Shown here one piece after another: positions 54,116-63,453 of a stretch of DNA of 64,000 bases. This DNA is from Verrucomicrobiia bacterium DG1235 (GTDB taxonomy: Bacteria > Verrucomicrobiota > Verrucomicrobiia > Opitutales > Opitutaceae), in assembly GCA_000155695.1 (NCBI GenBank), contig DS990592.1, positions 940,784 to 1,004,783 on the forward strand. Direction: 5' to 3'. Every line of letters starts with the position of its first letter. Positions within the stretch are counted from its first letter, which is position 1. Made by a program: the position numbers and the translations under genes. Below the pieces are notes generated by a model, which had not been told where the DNA came from, did no database searches, and saw only the letters and a program-made list of their open reading frames with translations.

Positions 54116-55954
54116 TTAGTGATCCATAGCGCTTTCGATATCAACGGCCGGTCCAGCCTCCTCAGGCTCGCGAATCGCGTCTATCAGAGCGATAGCGCTC
54201 TTCCCGGGAGCTGGGAAGAAACGAGAGAGGCCGAGCGTCACGATGAAGTTAACCATCATACCGATCGAACCAATGCCCTGCGGGTTGATGCCACTCTCGA
54301 ATAGGCCAAAGTCCCAACGTTCCATACCGAGGAATTGCACCCCAATAATGTAGTAGGAAGTAAAGCCAATACCAGCCAGCATCCCGCAGATCGCCGGCAC
54401 CGTGCCAACGCGTTTCGAAAAAATTCCCAATATGAGAATTGGAAAGAAGCTGGACGCAGCGAGTCCGAAGGCAAATGCCACAACCTCTCCCACAAATCCC
54501 GGCGGATTGATCCCCATCACGCCTGCCACCACAACCGCGAGCCCAATCGTCGTTCGCCCGACCACCAGTTTCTTGGCGTCCGATGCCCCCGGCGCGATTA
54601 TTCGAGCGTAAAGGTCGTGAGAGACGCTGGATGAAATCACCAATAGCAGGCCACTCGCCGTGGAGAGCGCGGCTGCCAGTCCTCCCGCCGCGACGAAGGC
54701 TATAATCCAGTTCGCCAGCTCCGCCATCTCAGGCGTGGCCAAAACGATAATATCCCGATCTGGGCCAATCGTCTTGGCATACTTCTGTAAGGCGACGCGG
54801 CCATCCTCACCGCGAGCGCCTTTCGAACCGAGCCAAAGAGCATGCAGCTCCCGTATCGTTACGAATGCCTCCCCAGAGGTACCTTTATTGTAGATTTCAT
54901 TGTATTCGTCGTTCGAATACCGAACAACTCCATCGCCATCATCAAGCCACGTCACAAGCCCAGTACGTTCCCAGTTGACGAACCAATCCGGCAGATTCTC
55001 TTCCTGAGCTCCATTCAGAGTCTCGAGCATGTAGTAGCGAGCGAACGCTCCGGTGGCCGGTGCTGTGAGATAGAGAAGCGAAATGAAGAGCAACGCCCAA
55101 AACGCGCTCCAGCGAGCTGCCCCGATATTCTTAACCGTGTAGAAACGAACAATCACGTGCGGCAAGCCTGCCGTGCCTGCCATCAATGCAAGCGTTACAA
55201 AAAAGACATTCCACTTATCCCAAGATCCCGTAAACGCGTCGGTATAAGAGGAGAAACCAAAATCCGCCTGGATCTGATTTAGCTTCTCCAACAAGTAAAC
55301 GCCCGGTTGCCCCGCTATGTCTTCATTGATCGTAGAACCAAGCCCGATCTGAGGAATAGGCGTACCCGTAAGCTTAATACTGATCGCGATCGCAGGCACT
55401 AAAAACGCCGTAATCAAAACCCAGTACTGAGCCACCTGAGTATAGGTGATGCCCTTCATCCCGCCCAAAGTCGCATAGATAAAGACAATCGCCATGCCAA
55501 TGATAATGCCGACGTTTATATCAACTTCGAGGAAGCGAGAAAAAACCACTCCGACGCCGCGCATTTGCCCAGCTACATAAGTGAAGCTCACGAAGATCGC
55601 GCACACGACTGCGACCACTCGGGCCGTGTTCGATTCATAGCGATCCCCCACAAACTCCGGAACCGTGAAACGTCCAGACTTGCGAAGGTAGGGAGCCAAC
55701 AGCAGAGCGAGCAAAACGTAGCCGCCCGTCCAGCCCATCAAATAGACGCCGCCAGCATATCCCATTGTTGATATTAAGCCCGCCATCCCGATAAACGAAG
55801 CAGCGCTCATCCAGTCAGCCGCAGTCGCCATGCCATTGGCCGCAGCCGGAACGCCACGACCCGCAACATAAAACTCCTTCGTGCTTTTTACGCGACTACG
55901 CCATGCGATGTAGAGATAGAGCGAGAAGCTAGATCCGACGAAATCCAAGTCCAT
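54116..55954 (-). CDS. Sodium/solute symporter, VC_2705/ActP-like, N-terminus frameshifted
   Basis: This is a 612-residue member of the SSS family with about 13 helices (e.g. NGMATAADWMSAASFIGMAG, GMKGITYTQVAQYWVLI, AALSTASGLLLVISSSVSHD). It is of the large subtype that works with a small DUF4212 subunit, encoded just upstream. The usual N-terminus of this subfamily would start at the ATG overlapping the upstream stop (55968, reading MSTAQWTWI). It then needs one extra T to continue FVGSSFSLYLYIAW; as it stands, only the ATG at 55954 (MDLDFVGSSF) gives an open frame. Acetate or another small carboxylate is a likely substrate. A terminator follows. Confidence 0.9.
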   Translation of the reverse strand: MDLDFVGSSFSLYLYIAWRSRVKSTKEFYVAGRGVPAAANGMATAADWMSAASFIGMAGLISTMGYAGGVYLMGWTGGYVLLALLLAPYLRKSGRFTVPEFVGDRYESNTARVVAVVCAIFVSFTYVAGQMRGVGVVFSRFLEVDINVGIIIGMAIVFIYATLGGMKGITYTQVAQYWVLITAFLVPAIAISIKLTGTPIPQIGLGSTINEDIAGQPGVYLLEKLNQIQADFGFSSYTDAFTGSWDKWNVFFVTLALMAGTAGLPHVIVRFYTVKNIGAARWSAFWALLFISLLYLTAPATGAFARYYMLETLNGAQEENLPDWFVNWERTGLVTWLDDGDGVVRYSNDEYNEIYNKGTSGEAFVTIRELHALWLGSKGARGEDGRVALQKYAKTIGPDRDIIVLATPEMAELANWIIAFVAAGGLAAALSTASGLLLVISSSVSHDLYARIIAPGASDAKKLVVGRTTIGLAVVVAGVMGINPPGFVGEVVAFAFGLAASSFFPILILGIFSKRVGTVPAICGMLAGIGFTSYYIIGVQFLGMERWDFGLFESGINPQGIGSIGMMVNFIVTLGLSRFFPAPGKSAIALIDAIREPEEAGPAVDIESAMDH

Positions 55955-55964
55955 TGGGCAGTGC

Positions 55965-56309
55965 TCATGATGCGTCCTCCCCGTCTCTCTTCTTCTCGGC
56001 AAGCCAATCCGCATGGTGCTTCTTGTCACGACGATTCATGGCGATGCAAAAAACAAGTATTAACAGTACGAATACGATAATACTCCCCTGCTGGGCAAAC
56101 CAGAACCCAAGCGGATAACCGCCAAGATGATACTGGTTGAGCGAATCAGCGAACAGAACGCCACAACCAAGACCAACAGCGGCCCAAATCAGGAGCAAAA
56201 ATAGGGTTAGCTGGATGTTTCCTTTCCAGAATTTTCGAGTGGCTTCCGTGTAGTTATGGGACGACGACGAATCGTCGTCCTTAGCCGTTTGCGGATCAGG
56301 GGTCGTCAT
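55965..56309 (-). CDS. DUF4212 small subunit of sodium/solute symporter
   Basis: The 114-residue product has two membrane helices (LTLFLLLIWAAVGLGCGVLF and QGSIIVFVLLILVFCIAMNR). The segment GGYPLGFWFAQQGSI between them is the family signature. A Ser/Asp-rich N-terminus and a charged tail (RRDKKHHADWLAEKK) face the cytoplasm. Proteins of this family are encoded just before the VC_2705-type symporter and are believed to form a complex with it. The two genes overlap at the ATGA junction (55965-55968). Confidence 0.93.
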   Translation of the reverse strand: MTTPDPQTAKDDDSSSSHNYTEATRKFWKGNIQLTLFLLLIWAAVGLGCGVLFADSLNQYHLGGYPLGFWFAQQGSIIVFVLLILVFCIAMNRRDKKHHADWLAEKKRDGEDAS

Positions 56310-56520
56310 GAGGCAATAAGTAATGTAGGATTAGGAGGCAAAGGCCGGCTTCAATAAGCTTCGAGATCTAGGTCGATTGAGCCAAATGGGATAAAACAGA
56401 CTCGCCTAACTGTCAGAGCGCGTTCTCGAGGGGTATGAAACAAAGCAGTTGAATTTGCTAGTCAATGAATTGTAGACCCTGCAGCAAGGATAAAGCCCAC
56501 ATCTATTGAATGACTAGACA

Positions 56521-56549
56521 CAAAAAGAGGGCCATCACCGTGGCCCTCT
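56521..56549 (-). terminator. Terminator after the RG-rich repeat protein gene
   Basis: The 9-bp stem AGAGGGCCA / TGGCCCTCT has a 6-base loop and is followed on the minus strand by TTTTT. Confidence 0.88.
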
Positions 56550-56574
56550 TGTATTGTAAAATTGATTACGGTTT

Positions 56575-58620
56575 CTACGCGTCAGATTTTGACTTCTCCT
56601 CTTCCTCGACAGATGGCTCTTCCGAGGACTCAGTCTCCGATTCGCTTTTCGCTTCCGGAGCGGAAGCAGGCGCCTCCACCACAGATTCGGCCTCTCCAGC
56701 TATGACGGGCGTCTCATCTGCGGACTCTTGCTCAGTCGCCTTCTCCTCTTTTGAAGCGGATTCCGGCTTTGGCTCCTCAGATTTAACTTCGGGAGTCGCA
56801 ACTGCTTCTTCCGCGGTCGGATCTTCAACCTGAGTATCGGGGACGTCAGCTACCACAGCTGATTCTGCTTCTCCAGCTACGACCGGAGTCTTTTCGGCAG
56901 ACTCTGGCTGGGACGCCTCCTCCTCTACTGCAGCGGATTCCGGCTTTGGCTCTTCAGGTTTAGCTTCGGGAGTCGACTCTGCTTCTTCCGCGGTCGGCGC
57001 CTCTGTCTGAGTATCGGAGGTCTCAGTTTCCACTTTCGCCTCAGCCTCAGTTTCAACCTTCGATTCACCCACGTCAGATTTGGCCTCCTCCCCAGTCTTC
57101 TTTGTGCCCTCCTTCTCGGCGGGCGCTGCCTCAGCCGCTTTCGCCTTGGGCGAATGCTTAGCCTTCGCGTTCTCGCTTTTCGCTCCGGTCTCCAAAACTG
57201 GCTGGGCGAAAAGAGTGTCGTCCTCAAAATGACTGACGTATCCGTCGGCAACGAGCCAATGCAAATCTCTCACGACCTTCTTTTCGTCGACCGGCTCTTC
57301 AACCCCTTCGGACTTGAGCCAAGCCTCGTAGAGAGGCGGCATATCTTTGGACTTCAGACCTTGGTTCGCCTCGAGGAATCGAATGATCCGATCGAGATCA
57401 GGAGACATCACCTGACCGGGCGTCCGGAAATTTCGCTTCGTCGAGCAAACATAAGTCACGCCCTTCGAGCCCTTCTTATAGATGCTGAACTTTTCGCGAC
57501 GCATGCGACCGCGAATCGCGTTCGCCGTATCTAGAGGGAAACGTTGCTGGCGTTGACGTTCGCCATCCATCGCCTTGAACGCCTCCGTGTTCTTGAAATT
57601 TTCAAGCACGCTTCCGGAAACGCGAGCGTAGTTGACCTGCTTGACCACCTTGCCGCGCAGCTCTGTCCGCAAATAGCCCTGCGCATCTTCGATCGAGTCG
57701 AACACCTTCGCCTCTTGTCCCTCTGCAACATCCTTTGCCGTGTAGCGAGTCGTCTTTTTTTGGCTTTCCAGCCACTCGTTGACCACTTCTTCCTCGCGAA
57801 CTGTCTCAATCGAGCTTTGCAGCTTTTCGAAAGGCATATTCGGGAGACGCGTCATGTGATGATTTCGCAAGTTCGTCTCGTACTTGTGATAGTTGGGGGG
57901 ACCGAGCAAAACCTTGGTAAACGGACAGCGGCTCACGAACGGGAAATTGCCGCTTGGCGGCTCCACTTCGACTTCCTCGATGTTGAAATACTCCTCCGCA
58001 TGATGAGCCATCGCATGGCCTATCACCTCCTCCTCGGAAGCGAAGGGCAAGTTATCCGAGGCGCAAATAAACACCTTCTCCGGCTTTTGCCCTTCGATCG
58101 GCTTGCGAGTGATGCTCGCAATGAAACGATCCGGCTTTTCCATGAAAAGCTTAGCCACATGGAAGAGCTCATAAGTCAGATGATTGGTCCGCATCGCCTT
58201 GATGATCGCTGAAAAGCAATTGTCATCCGGATAGAAGCAGATATCGAAAACCTGACTCTCGTAGGGGTGAAACGGAGCGCGCTGGTTGTCATGGCGTCCG
58301 CCACGGCCAAACTGACGACGGCCAGACTCTCCGCCGCGGGAACCTTGATCCTGTCTACTCTGATCGGAAGGGCCTCCTTCAGAGCGCGTCGGGCGCGGAG
58401 GGCGACGATCCTTGCGCGGCGGACCACTAGAACCAGGCCGGCGATTCGGGCGATCACCGCCACGAGGGCCGCCTTTGTTGAAGCGGCCTCCTCCGGAATC
58501 AGACGAGGACTTGCTTGAAGCAGTCCACTGCGTACCGAAGCTAAAGCTTTTTAGGTCTGAAAGATCGATAGAATCTTTGGTCGGTTCCTCATTGGAATCC
58601 TTTGAAGTCGAATCGGGCAT
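56575..58620 (-). CDS. Large hypothetical protein: RG-rich N-terminus, conserved core, acidic repeat tail
   Basis: The 681 residues fall into three parts. Residues ~35-115 are Arg/Gly/Pro-rich (e.g. RFNKGGPRGGDRPNRRPGSS), like RNA-binding RGG tails. Residues ~120-470 form a folded core with PYESQVFDICFYPDDNC, then two Cys/His-containing stretches (IGHAMAHHAEEYFNIEEVEV, RCPFTKVLLGPPNYHKYETN) and a winged-helix-like end (LDRIIRFLEANQGLKSKDMP). Residues ~475-681 are an acidic Ala/Glu/Pro tail with two 59-residue repeats. No known enzyme family is recognised. The RGG stretch suggests nucleic-acid contact, an inference. It has its own terminator and is monocistronic. Confidence 0.82.
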   Translation of the reverse strand: MPDSTSKDSNEEPTKDSIDLSDLKSFSFGTQWTASSKSSSDSGGGRFNKGGPRGGDRPNRRPGSSGPPRKDRRPPRPTRSEGGPSDQSRQDQGSRGGESGRRQFGRGGRHDNQRAPFHPYESQVFDICFYPDDNCFSAIIKAMRTNHLTYELFHVAKLFMEKPDRFIASITRKPIEGQKPEKVFICASDNLPFASEEEVIGHAMAHHAEEYFNIEEVEVEPPSGNFPFVSRCPFTKVLLGPPNYHKYETNLRNHHMTRLPNMPFEKLQSSIETVREEEVVNEWLESQKKTTRYTAKDVAEGQEAKVFDSIEDAQGYLRTELRGKVVKQVNYARVSGSVLENFKNTEAFKAMDGERQRQQRFPLDTANAIRGRMRREKFSIYKKGSKGVTYVCSTKRNFRTPGQVMSPDLDRIIRFLEANQGLKSKDMPPLYEAWLKSEGVEEPVDEKKVVRDLHWLVADGYVSHFEDDTLFAQPVLETGAKSENAKAKHSPKAKAAEAAPAEKEGTKKTGEEAKSDVGESKVETEAEAKVETETSDTQTEAPTAEEAESTPEAKPEEPKPESAAVEEEASQPESAEKTPVVAGEAESAVVADVPDTQVEDPTAEEAVATPEVKSEEPKPESASKEEKATEQESADETPVIAGEAESVVEAPASAPEAKSESETESSEEPSVEEEEKSKSDA

Positions 58621-58836
58621 CTGAGATTTTTGAAAAGGCGCCTTAAAAAGGAAGGCATCCTGTTATTTGTGGTTCTGGACAAGTCTCTTACAATGGAGAG
58701 TAAGGGGAGATCGGCAGCAGTATTAACTGGGTTGTTAGTTCGGAATCAACCCAATACGAAGAAAACTAAAAAATCATCATTTTCGCGCTTTACAAAGGTA
58801 ACAAAGTCTCCATTTCTTTGCGACCTCACATCAACT

Positions 58837-58921
58837 GCTCAGGTGGTGGAATTGGTAGACACGTACGCTTGAGGGGCGTATGGCGCAAGCCGTGGAGGTT
58901 CGAGTCCTCTTCTGAGCACCA
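58837..58921 (+). tRNA. tRNA-Leu (anticodon GAG)
   Basis: This is an 85-nt class II tRNA. The acceptor stem is GCTCAGG...TCTGAGC, the anticodon loop TTGAGGG (GAG), with a long variable arm (TGGCGCAAGCCG), TTCGAGTC T-arm, and encoded CCA. Confidence 0.96.
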
Positions 58922-58928
58922 CTTTTAA

Positions 58929-58956
58929 AAGGCCGCTTCAAGCGGCCTTTTTTGGG
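58929..58956 (+). terminator. Terminator after tRNA-Leu
   Basis: The 10-bp stem AAGGCCGCTT / AAGCGGCCTT is followed by TTTT. Confidence 0.88.
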
Positions 58957-59072
58957 CCCACGCTTTCGCTAGAATGCGAATGCAAACCCCATGGAATCAC
59001 CACCGTAAACAGGGTACCAAGCGCCCTCCTTCGAGGCGCTGGCCAGAACTCCCTGAATCTCCAGATGCTAAC

Positions 59073-59107
59073 AAAGCCCGCCTGCCAAAGCAGACGGGCT
59101 TTTTTTC
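59073..59107 (+). terminator. Hairpin terminator between tRNA-Leu and lutC
   Basis: The stem AAAGCCCG(C)CTGC / GCAG(A)CGGGCTTT is followed by a T run on the plus strand. It also sits just past the end of lutC and, having A's on its other flank, may serve both strands. Confidence 0.8.
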
Positions 59108-59127
59108 ATTCTACCACTGAACAAAGT

Positions 59128-59739
59128 CTAAAGGATTAGACACACCTGAACTCCAGGGCCGTGTACGCCCTCAATCAAAATTCCCTCGATGTCCGCCGTC
59201 TTGCTAGGCCCGGTCACGAATATACAAGAGGGATCCTCATCGAGCCGCTCTACCGCCTCAAGCAGGCTCGGCACGATCTTGCTTCTCGAAAGCGCAGCCA
59301 CGTGCACCCAGGGGGCAAGCGCTGCGAGACGGTTCGTGGTGTCTCCATCCTTCAAGATAAGCGTGCCCAACTCCGCGATACCCATCGACGCCAAAGTGAT
59401 GCCACAATCTATCTCATCCACTTCCGAACGAGGAAACTGCGTCGTAAACTCGCCCGCGTCCCTTCCGTACTCGGCCAAGACTTTCGGATCGATATATGGC
59501 TTTGAAACGCCCTCCTTCTTTAGGAAGTCCGCAAGAGCGTCCCAGCCGTAGACGACCTTTCCATTCACTTCCTCGAGGCGCCTTGCAAAGGCCTCCACTA
59601 AGGTATCCACATCTACATCACCGGGGACGAGCTTCGATCGGACCGAACGTATTTCATCGATCGATGGAAGCTCCGTATTATCAGCCAGACCTTCTGTGGC
59701 GGCAGTGATCTTAGAAAATATCTTTTCGCGTGCTTCCAT
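59128..59739 (-). CDS. lutC: Lactate utilisation protein C (LUD domain)
   Basis: I start at MEAREKIFSKI; the GTG five codons upstream overlaps lutB. The 203-residue LUD-domain protein has CGITLASMGIAELGTLIL and IFVTGPSKTADIEGILIEGVHGP, the two blocks typical of LutC/YkgG. Together with LutA and LutB it oxidises L-lactate to pyruvate. It is the last gene of the operon, and its ATG is one base after the lutB stop. Confidence 0.94.
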   Translation of the reverse strand: MEAREKIFSKITAATEGLADNTELPSIDEIRSVRSKLVPGDVDVDTLVEAFARRLEEVNGKVVYGWDALADFLKKEGVSKPYIDPKVLAEYGRDAGEFTTQFPRSEVDEIDCGITLASMGIAELGTLILKDGDTTNRLAALAPWVHVAALSRSKIVPSLLEAVERLDEDPSCIFVTGPSKTADIEGILIEGVHGPGVQVCLIL

Positions 59740-59740
59740 C

Positions 59741-61147
59741 CTATTGCTTTCCACGTTTGCGTTCCTTTAACCAAGCGCGGAAATCGCCGCCCTTAAACTC
59801 CGGCAAGTCGCGCGTCTTCTGCCAAGACCTGGCGGAGGGCTCCACGCTCAGCAAGGCCTTCGGCACCCAATTGAGAGCATTTCCCATCGTAAGCCCCGAT
59901 TTCCAGATAGACGGCGAACTCGCCGCCATCGCCCACACGCCAAAACCGGGCGTATTTATGGAGGCGCGCTCCGCCTCCTCGGTCTTACCTTTGTTTCGCA
60001 AGCGAACCAACAAATCAGGTATCGGGATATTCACCGGGCAAACCTCCTGACACGCCCCGCACAAACTCGACGCCTTCGGCAAATCCGCCAAAGGAGCGAA
60101 GCCATGCCTATTGATCAGAGGACTGAGCACCGAACCCACCGGCCCTGGATAAACCGCTCGATACGCATGCCCGCTCGTCTGCCGGTACACCGGACACGTG
60201 TTCAGGCAGGCCCCGCAACGGATGCACCGCAAAATCTCTCGGCAGTCGGAGGCCAGCACATCGCTCCGGCCATTGTCCAGAAAGATGACATGCATCTCCT
60301 CGGGCCCTTCTTCCTGAGCCTCCACCTTGGGTCCGGAGATGAACTGAGTATACACCGTAATACGCTGCCCCGTCGAGGAGCGCGAGAGGATTGACAGCAT
60401 CAACCCGAGATCCTCATCCCGCGGCACCAGCTTCTCGATGCCGACCATCGCGATATGCGTCTTGGTAGCCGCCATCGAAAAACGAGCATTTCCCTCGTTC
60501 GTAACAATGGCAATGCGTCCTGACTCAGCCACTACAAAATTCGCGCCCGTTATTCCCACATCCGCATCGAGGTATTTCTGCCTCAAGTGCACGCGAGCCA
60601 TGTTAGTCAAGGTTTCCGGATCCTCCGAATAAGGCCCTAGCCCTTCCCGTTCGAAACTTCGACCCACCTGACGCCTGTTCTTGTGTATAATGGGCGTCAC
60701 GATGTGGCTCGGCGTATCACCGTCGATTTGCACGATGTATTCGCCAAGATCGGTTTCCACCGCCTCCATGCCGTTCTTCTCAAGAAACGGCACAAGGTGC
60801 GTCTCCTCCGTAACCATGCTCTTGGACTTCACGACCTTTCGAGCGTTACGCTTCTTCATGATATCGAGCACGATCTGATTCGCCTCTTCCCCATCAGCCG
60901 CCCAATGAACGACGACTCCATTGCGTGTAAACGACTCCTCGGCCTGCGCCAGATACTTCGGCAAGTTCTCGATGGTGTGCTGCTTGACCAACCCGGCCAT
61001 TTTTCGAACAACATTCGCGTCCTCAAAATCCTTGGACAAAATATCAGCTCGCTTGGAAATCTTCAGCTTAGAGGTGCCATAAACCGATTCCCTGACCTCT
61101 GGATCTATCTCCTCCGCGAAAATATCGATATCTTGCTGAAGCTTCAT
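59741..61147 (-). CDS. lutB: Lactate utilisation iron-sulfur protein B
   Basis: The 468-residue protein has an N-terminal LUD-like domain (VVKSKSMVTEETHLVPFLEK, GITGANFVVAESGRIAIVTN). Two [4Fe-4S] motifs are visible: CIRCGACLNTCPVY and CGACQEVCPVNIPIP. It transfers electrons during L-lactate oxidation within LutABC. Its start overlaps the lutA stop by 4 bp. The length is normal for LutB. Confidence 0.96.
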   Translation of the reverse strand: MKLQQDIDIFAEEIDPEVRESVYGTSKLKISKRADILSKDFEDANVVRKMAGLVKQHTIENLPKYLAQAEESFTRNGVVVHWAADGEEANQIVLDIMKKRNARKVVKSKSMVTEETHLVPFLEKNGMEAVETDLGEYIVQIDGDTPSHIVTPIIHKNRRQVGRSFEREGLGPYSEDPETLTNMARVHLRQKYLDADVGITGANFVVAESGRIAIVTNEGNARFSMAATKTHIAMVGIEKLVPRDEDLGLMLSILSRSSTGQRITVYTQFISGPKVEAQEEGPEEMHVIFLDNGRSDVLASDCREILRCIRCGACLNTCPVYRQTSGHAYRAVYPGPVGSVLSPLINRHGFAPLADLPKASSLCGACQEVCPVNIPIPDLLVRLRNKGKTEEAERASINTPGFGVWAMAASSPSIWKSGLTMGNALNWVPKALLSVEPSARSWQKTRDLPEFKGGDFRAWLKERKRGKQ

Positions 61148-61911
61148 ACCGAACCTCCCTTTCTGGTCGATTCAAGGGCCGCCAAAAGGATCTGAGAAAC
61201 GTGCATACGTGGCGTGGTGATTTTTTGCCGATCCATCATCCCCCCAAAGTGCAGCATGCACGCCATATCCAACGACGCCACCACATCCGGAATCTTCTCA
61301 ATCAAGTGCTGGATTTTCAATTGTCCCATCTTTTTCGACACATTCGGAAAACTCACGCAAAACGTCCCGCCAAAGCCGCAGCATTGGTCAAGCTCCCCAA
61401 CTTCCACAAGCTCAAGCCCGTTGATCGCGGACAAGAGCTTCACCGCGCTCTCGTAGGACTTCGTGCCCCGCGTATGGCAGCTCCGATGCAGCGCCACCTT
61501 TTTGCGAAACGTACCGGGCCAAGTCTCGACACCCAAGCTTTCGACTAGGAACTCGCACAGCTCCCACGAGCGGGAAGCCAATCCCTTCGCCTCCTCAAGT
61601 CGCGAGTCCTCTTCCATGCAAAGCATCGCTCCATGTCGATTCATAGCCGCGCAGGAGCCGGATGGAATAATCACGGGAGCATCCCCAGCGAATGTATCCA
61701 AATTATGCTTCACGACCTTTCGGGCATTCTTCCAGTCGCCAGCATTGTGAGCTGGCTGACCACAGCAAGTCTGTCCCTCAGGAAAGTCTATTTCGCAACC
61801 GACATGCTCCAGCACTTGATAAGCCGCTTTCGCAACATCGCTGTAAAACGAGTCGCAAAGACATGTCGCCATAAAATTAATACGCGTTCCGTTGACGCTT
61901 GGGGTAATCAT
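61144..61911 (-). CDS. lutA: Lactate utilisation protein A (CCG-domain oxidoreductase)
   Basis: The 255-residue protein has two CCG domains with Cys clusters: LEHVGCEIDFPEGQTCCGQP and VEVGELDQCCGFGGTFCVSF, which bind Fe-S or haem-linked cofactors in the LutA/GlpC/HdrB family. HRSCHTRG is also conserved. As part of LutABC it oxidises L-lactate to pyruvate. It is 30 bp after rhaB in the same operon. Confidence 0.95.
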   Translation of the reverse strand: MITPSVNGTRINFMATCLCDSFYSDVAKAAYQVLEHVGCEIDFPEGQTCCGQPAHNAGDWKNARKVVKHNLDTFAGDAPVIIPSGSCAAMNRHGAMLCMEEDSRLEEAKGLASRSWELCEFLVESLGVETWPGTFRKKVALHRSCHTRGTKSYESAVKLLSAINGLELVEVGELDQCCGFGGTFCVSFPNVSKKMGQLKIQHLIEKIPDVVASLDMACMLHFGGMMDRQKITTPRMHVSQILLAALESTRKGGSV

Positions 61912-61941
61912 TTCAATAAATTCCTGTTGGCTAATACATCA

Positions 61942-63441
61942 CTATACGCGGGCAGCGAGAAGGGCTTCAAAACGCTCCCGAGCTTTGAGCAAATCCGAAT
62001 CAATGCGAGGCAAGAAACTTTTAGGCGGAAAAGAATCGGCAACTTTCGTGCGCGCATCCGACAGATTCTCCGCCTCGCCTTCCGCAATCATCTGCGCCAT
62101 CACATTTCCAACCGCGCTCGCTTCCGACGCCCCGCACACGACCGGCAGCCCCAAAACGTCAGCGGTAAGTTGGTTCAGCAACGCATTTCGCGTTCCGCCT
62201 CCCAAAACAAAAAGTCCGTTTAGCCTCTGCCCGGACACCCTAGAAAGATCCTCAAACACGGTAGCATACCTCAAGGCCAGACTATCGTAAATGCAGCGGG
62301 CCAATTGCGTCGGCGTTTCAGGCTCCAACTCTCCGCGGTCACAGCAATACTGGCGTATCTTCGCAGGCATATCGCCTGGCTTAGAAAAGGCAGGATCATC
62401 TGGATCAATTAGCGATCGCATCGGAGTCGCGAGCTCCGCGCCTGATACAAGCTCGTCATAGGAGATTTCGCGACCGTCCCGCAACCACTGCCGCCTGCAC
62501 TCCTCAAGCAACCAAAATCCGCAGATGTTTTTGATAAAAAGAACCGTGCCTCCATAGCCGATCTCGTTCGAGAAGTCCGCCTCCCTCGCAGCCGCGCTAC
62601 AGTTTGGCTCCTCTAGCTCCAGACCCATTATCGACCAAGTCCCCGAACTCAATACCGCGAAATCCGAACGCGTCTGCGGCAAGGCCATGAACGCGCTAGC
62701 AGTATCATGCCCTGCCGCCGCCACAACCTCGACCTTCGAACATCCCACCGCAGTGGCCACTTCTGGTGTCACTGGCCCGAGCCTTTGTCCGGGCTCTATC
62801 ACCTCGCCAAACAGCTCAGGGCTTAGGCCTAAATACTTCATAACCGGACTAGACCAATCCTTTGTAAGCGGATTGAGCATCTGGCTTGTGCTCGCAATCG
62901 AACGCTCCGTGGCAGGCACTCCGCACAGCCAAAAATTCAGTAGGTCCGGCAAAAACAATATTCGCTTCGCCGCCAGAAATGAAGCCCGTCGCTCCTTCAC
63001 TTCAGCCGCCAACTGAAAAAGCGTATTGAAAAACATGGGCTGAACTCCCGTCTCCTCGTAAACCAGCTCCCGGGTCAGAGCGCCAGCTACCAATTCAGGA
63101 ATTCCATCCGTTCGACTGTCGCGGTAACATACGGGATTCGAAAGCAGTTCGCCGGAGGCGTCGAGCAAGCCATAGTCCACCCCCCACGTATCAACCGCCA
63201 CGGATACGACGTCCTCATCGTACGCCTCCACCGCAAGTCGCAACCCTGTCAGGATTTCCGAATACAGATACAATATATCCCAATGCCACCGACCTCGAAG
63301 CTGCAAAGAGGAGGTGCCGAAACGATGCATCTCAACGAGCTCAAGACGCTCTCCGTCCCAAATCCCAGCCATTACCCGGCCACTGCTCGCGCCCAGGTCA
63401 ACCGCCAGAAAAACCTTTCGACTCGAACTCGTAGAATCCAT
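61942..63441 (-). CDS. rhaB: Rhamnulokinase
   Basis: The FGGY-family sugar kinase phosphorylates L-rhamnulose. I start at MDSTSSSRKVFLAVDLGAS; the TTG two codons earlier is less likely. The 499 residues show the phosphate-binding start AVDLGASSGRVMAGIW, WHWDILYLYSEI, VDTWGVDYGLLD, CYRDSRTDGIP, the catalytic AAGHDTASAFMALP and GGGTRNALLNQLTAD. This matches RhaB rather than xylulokinase. It lies between the rhamnose isomerase gene and lutA. Confidence 0.94.
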   Translation of the reverse strand: MDSTSSSRKVFLAVDLGASSGRVMAGIWDGERLELVEMHRFGTSSLQLRGRWHWDILYLYSEILTGLRLAVEAYDEDVVSVAVDTWGVDYGLLDASGELLSNPVCYRDSRTDGIPELVAGALTRELVYEETGVQPMFFNTLFQLAAEVKERRASFLAAKRILFLPDLLNFWLCGVPATERSIASTSQMLNPLTKDWSSPVMKYLGLSPELFGEVIEPGQRLGPVTPEVATAVGCSKVEVVAAAGHDTASAFMALPQTRSDFAVLSSGTWSIMGLELEEPNCSAAAREADFSNEIGYGGTVLFIKNICGFWLLEECRRQWLRDGREISYDELVSGAELATPMRSLIDPDDPAFSKPGDMPAKIRQYCCDRGELEPETPTQLARCIYDSLALRYATVFEDLSRVSGQRLNGLFVLGGGTRNALLNQLTADVLGLPVVCGASEASAVGNVMAQMIAEGEAENLSDARTKVADSFPPKSFLPRIDSDLLKARERFEALLAARV

Positions 63442-63453
63442 ATTCAATGCGTC

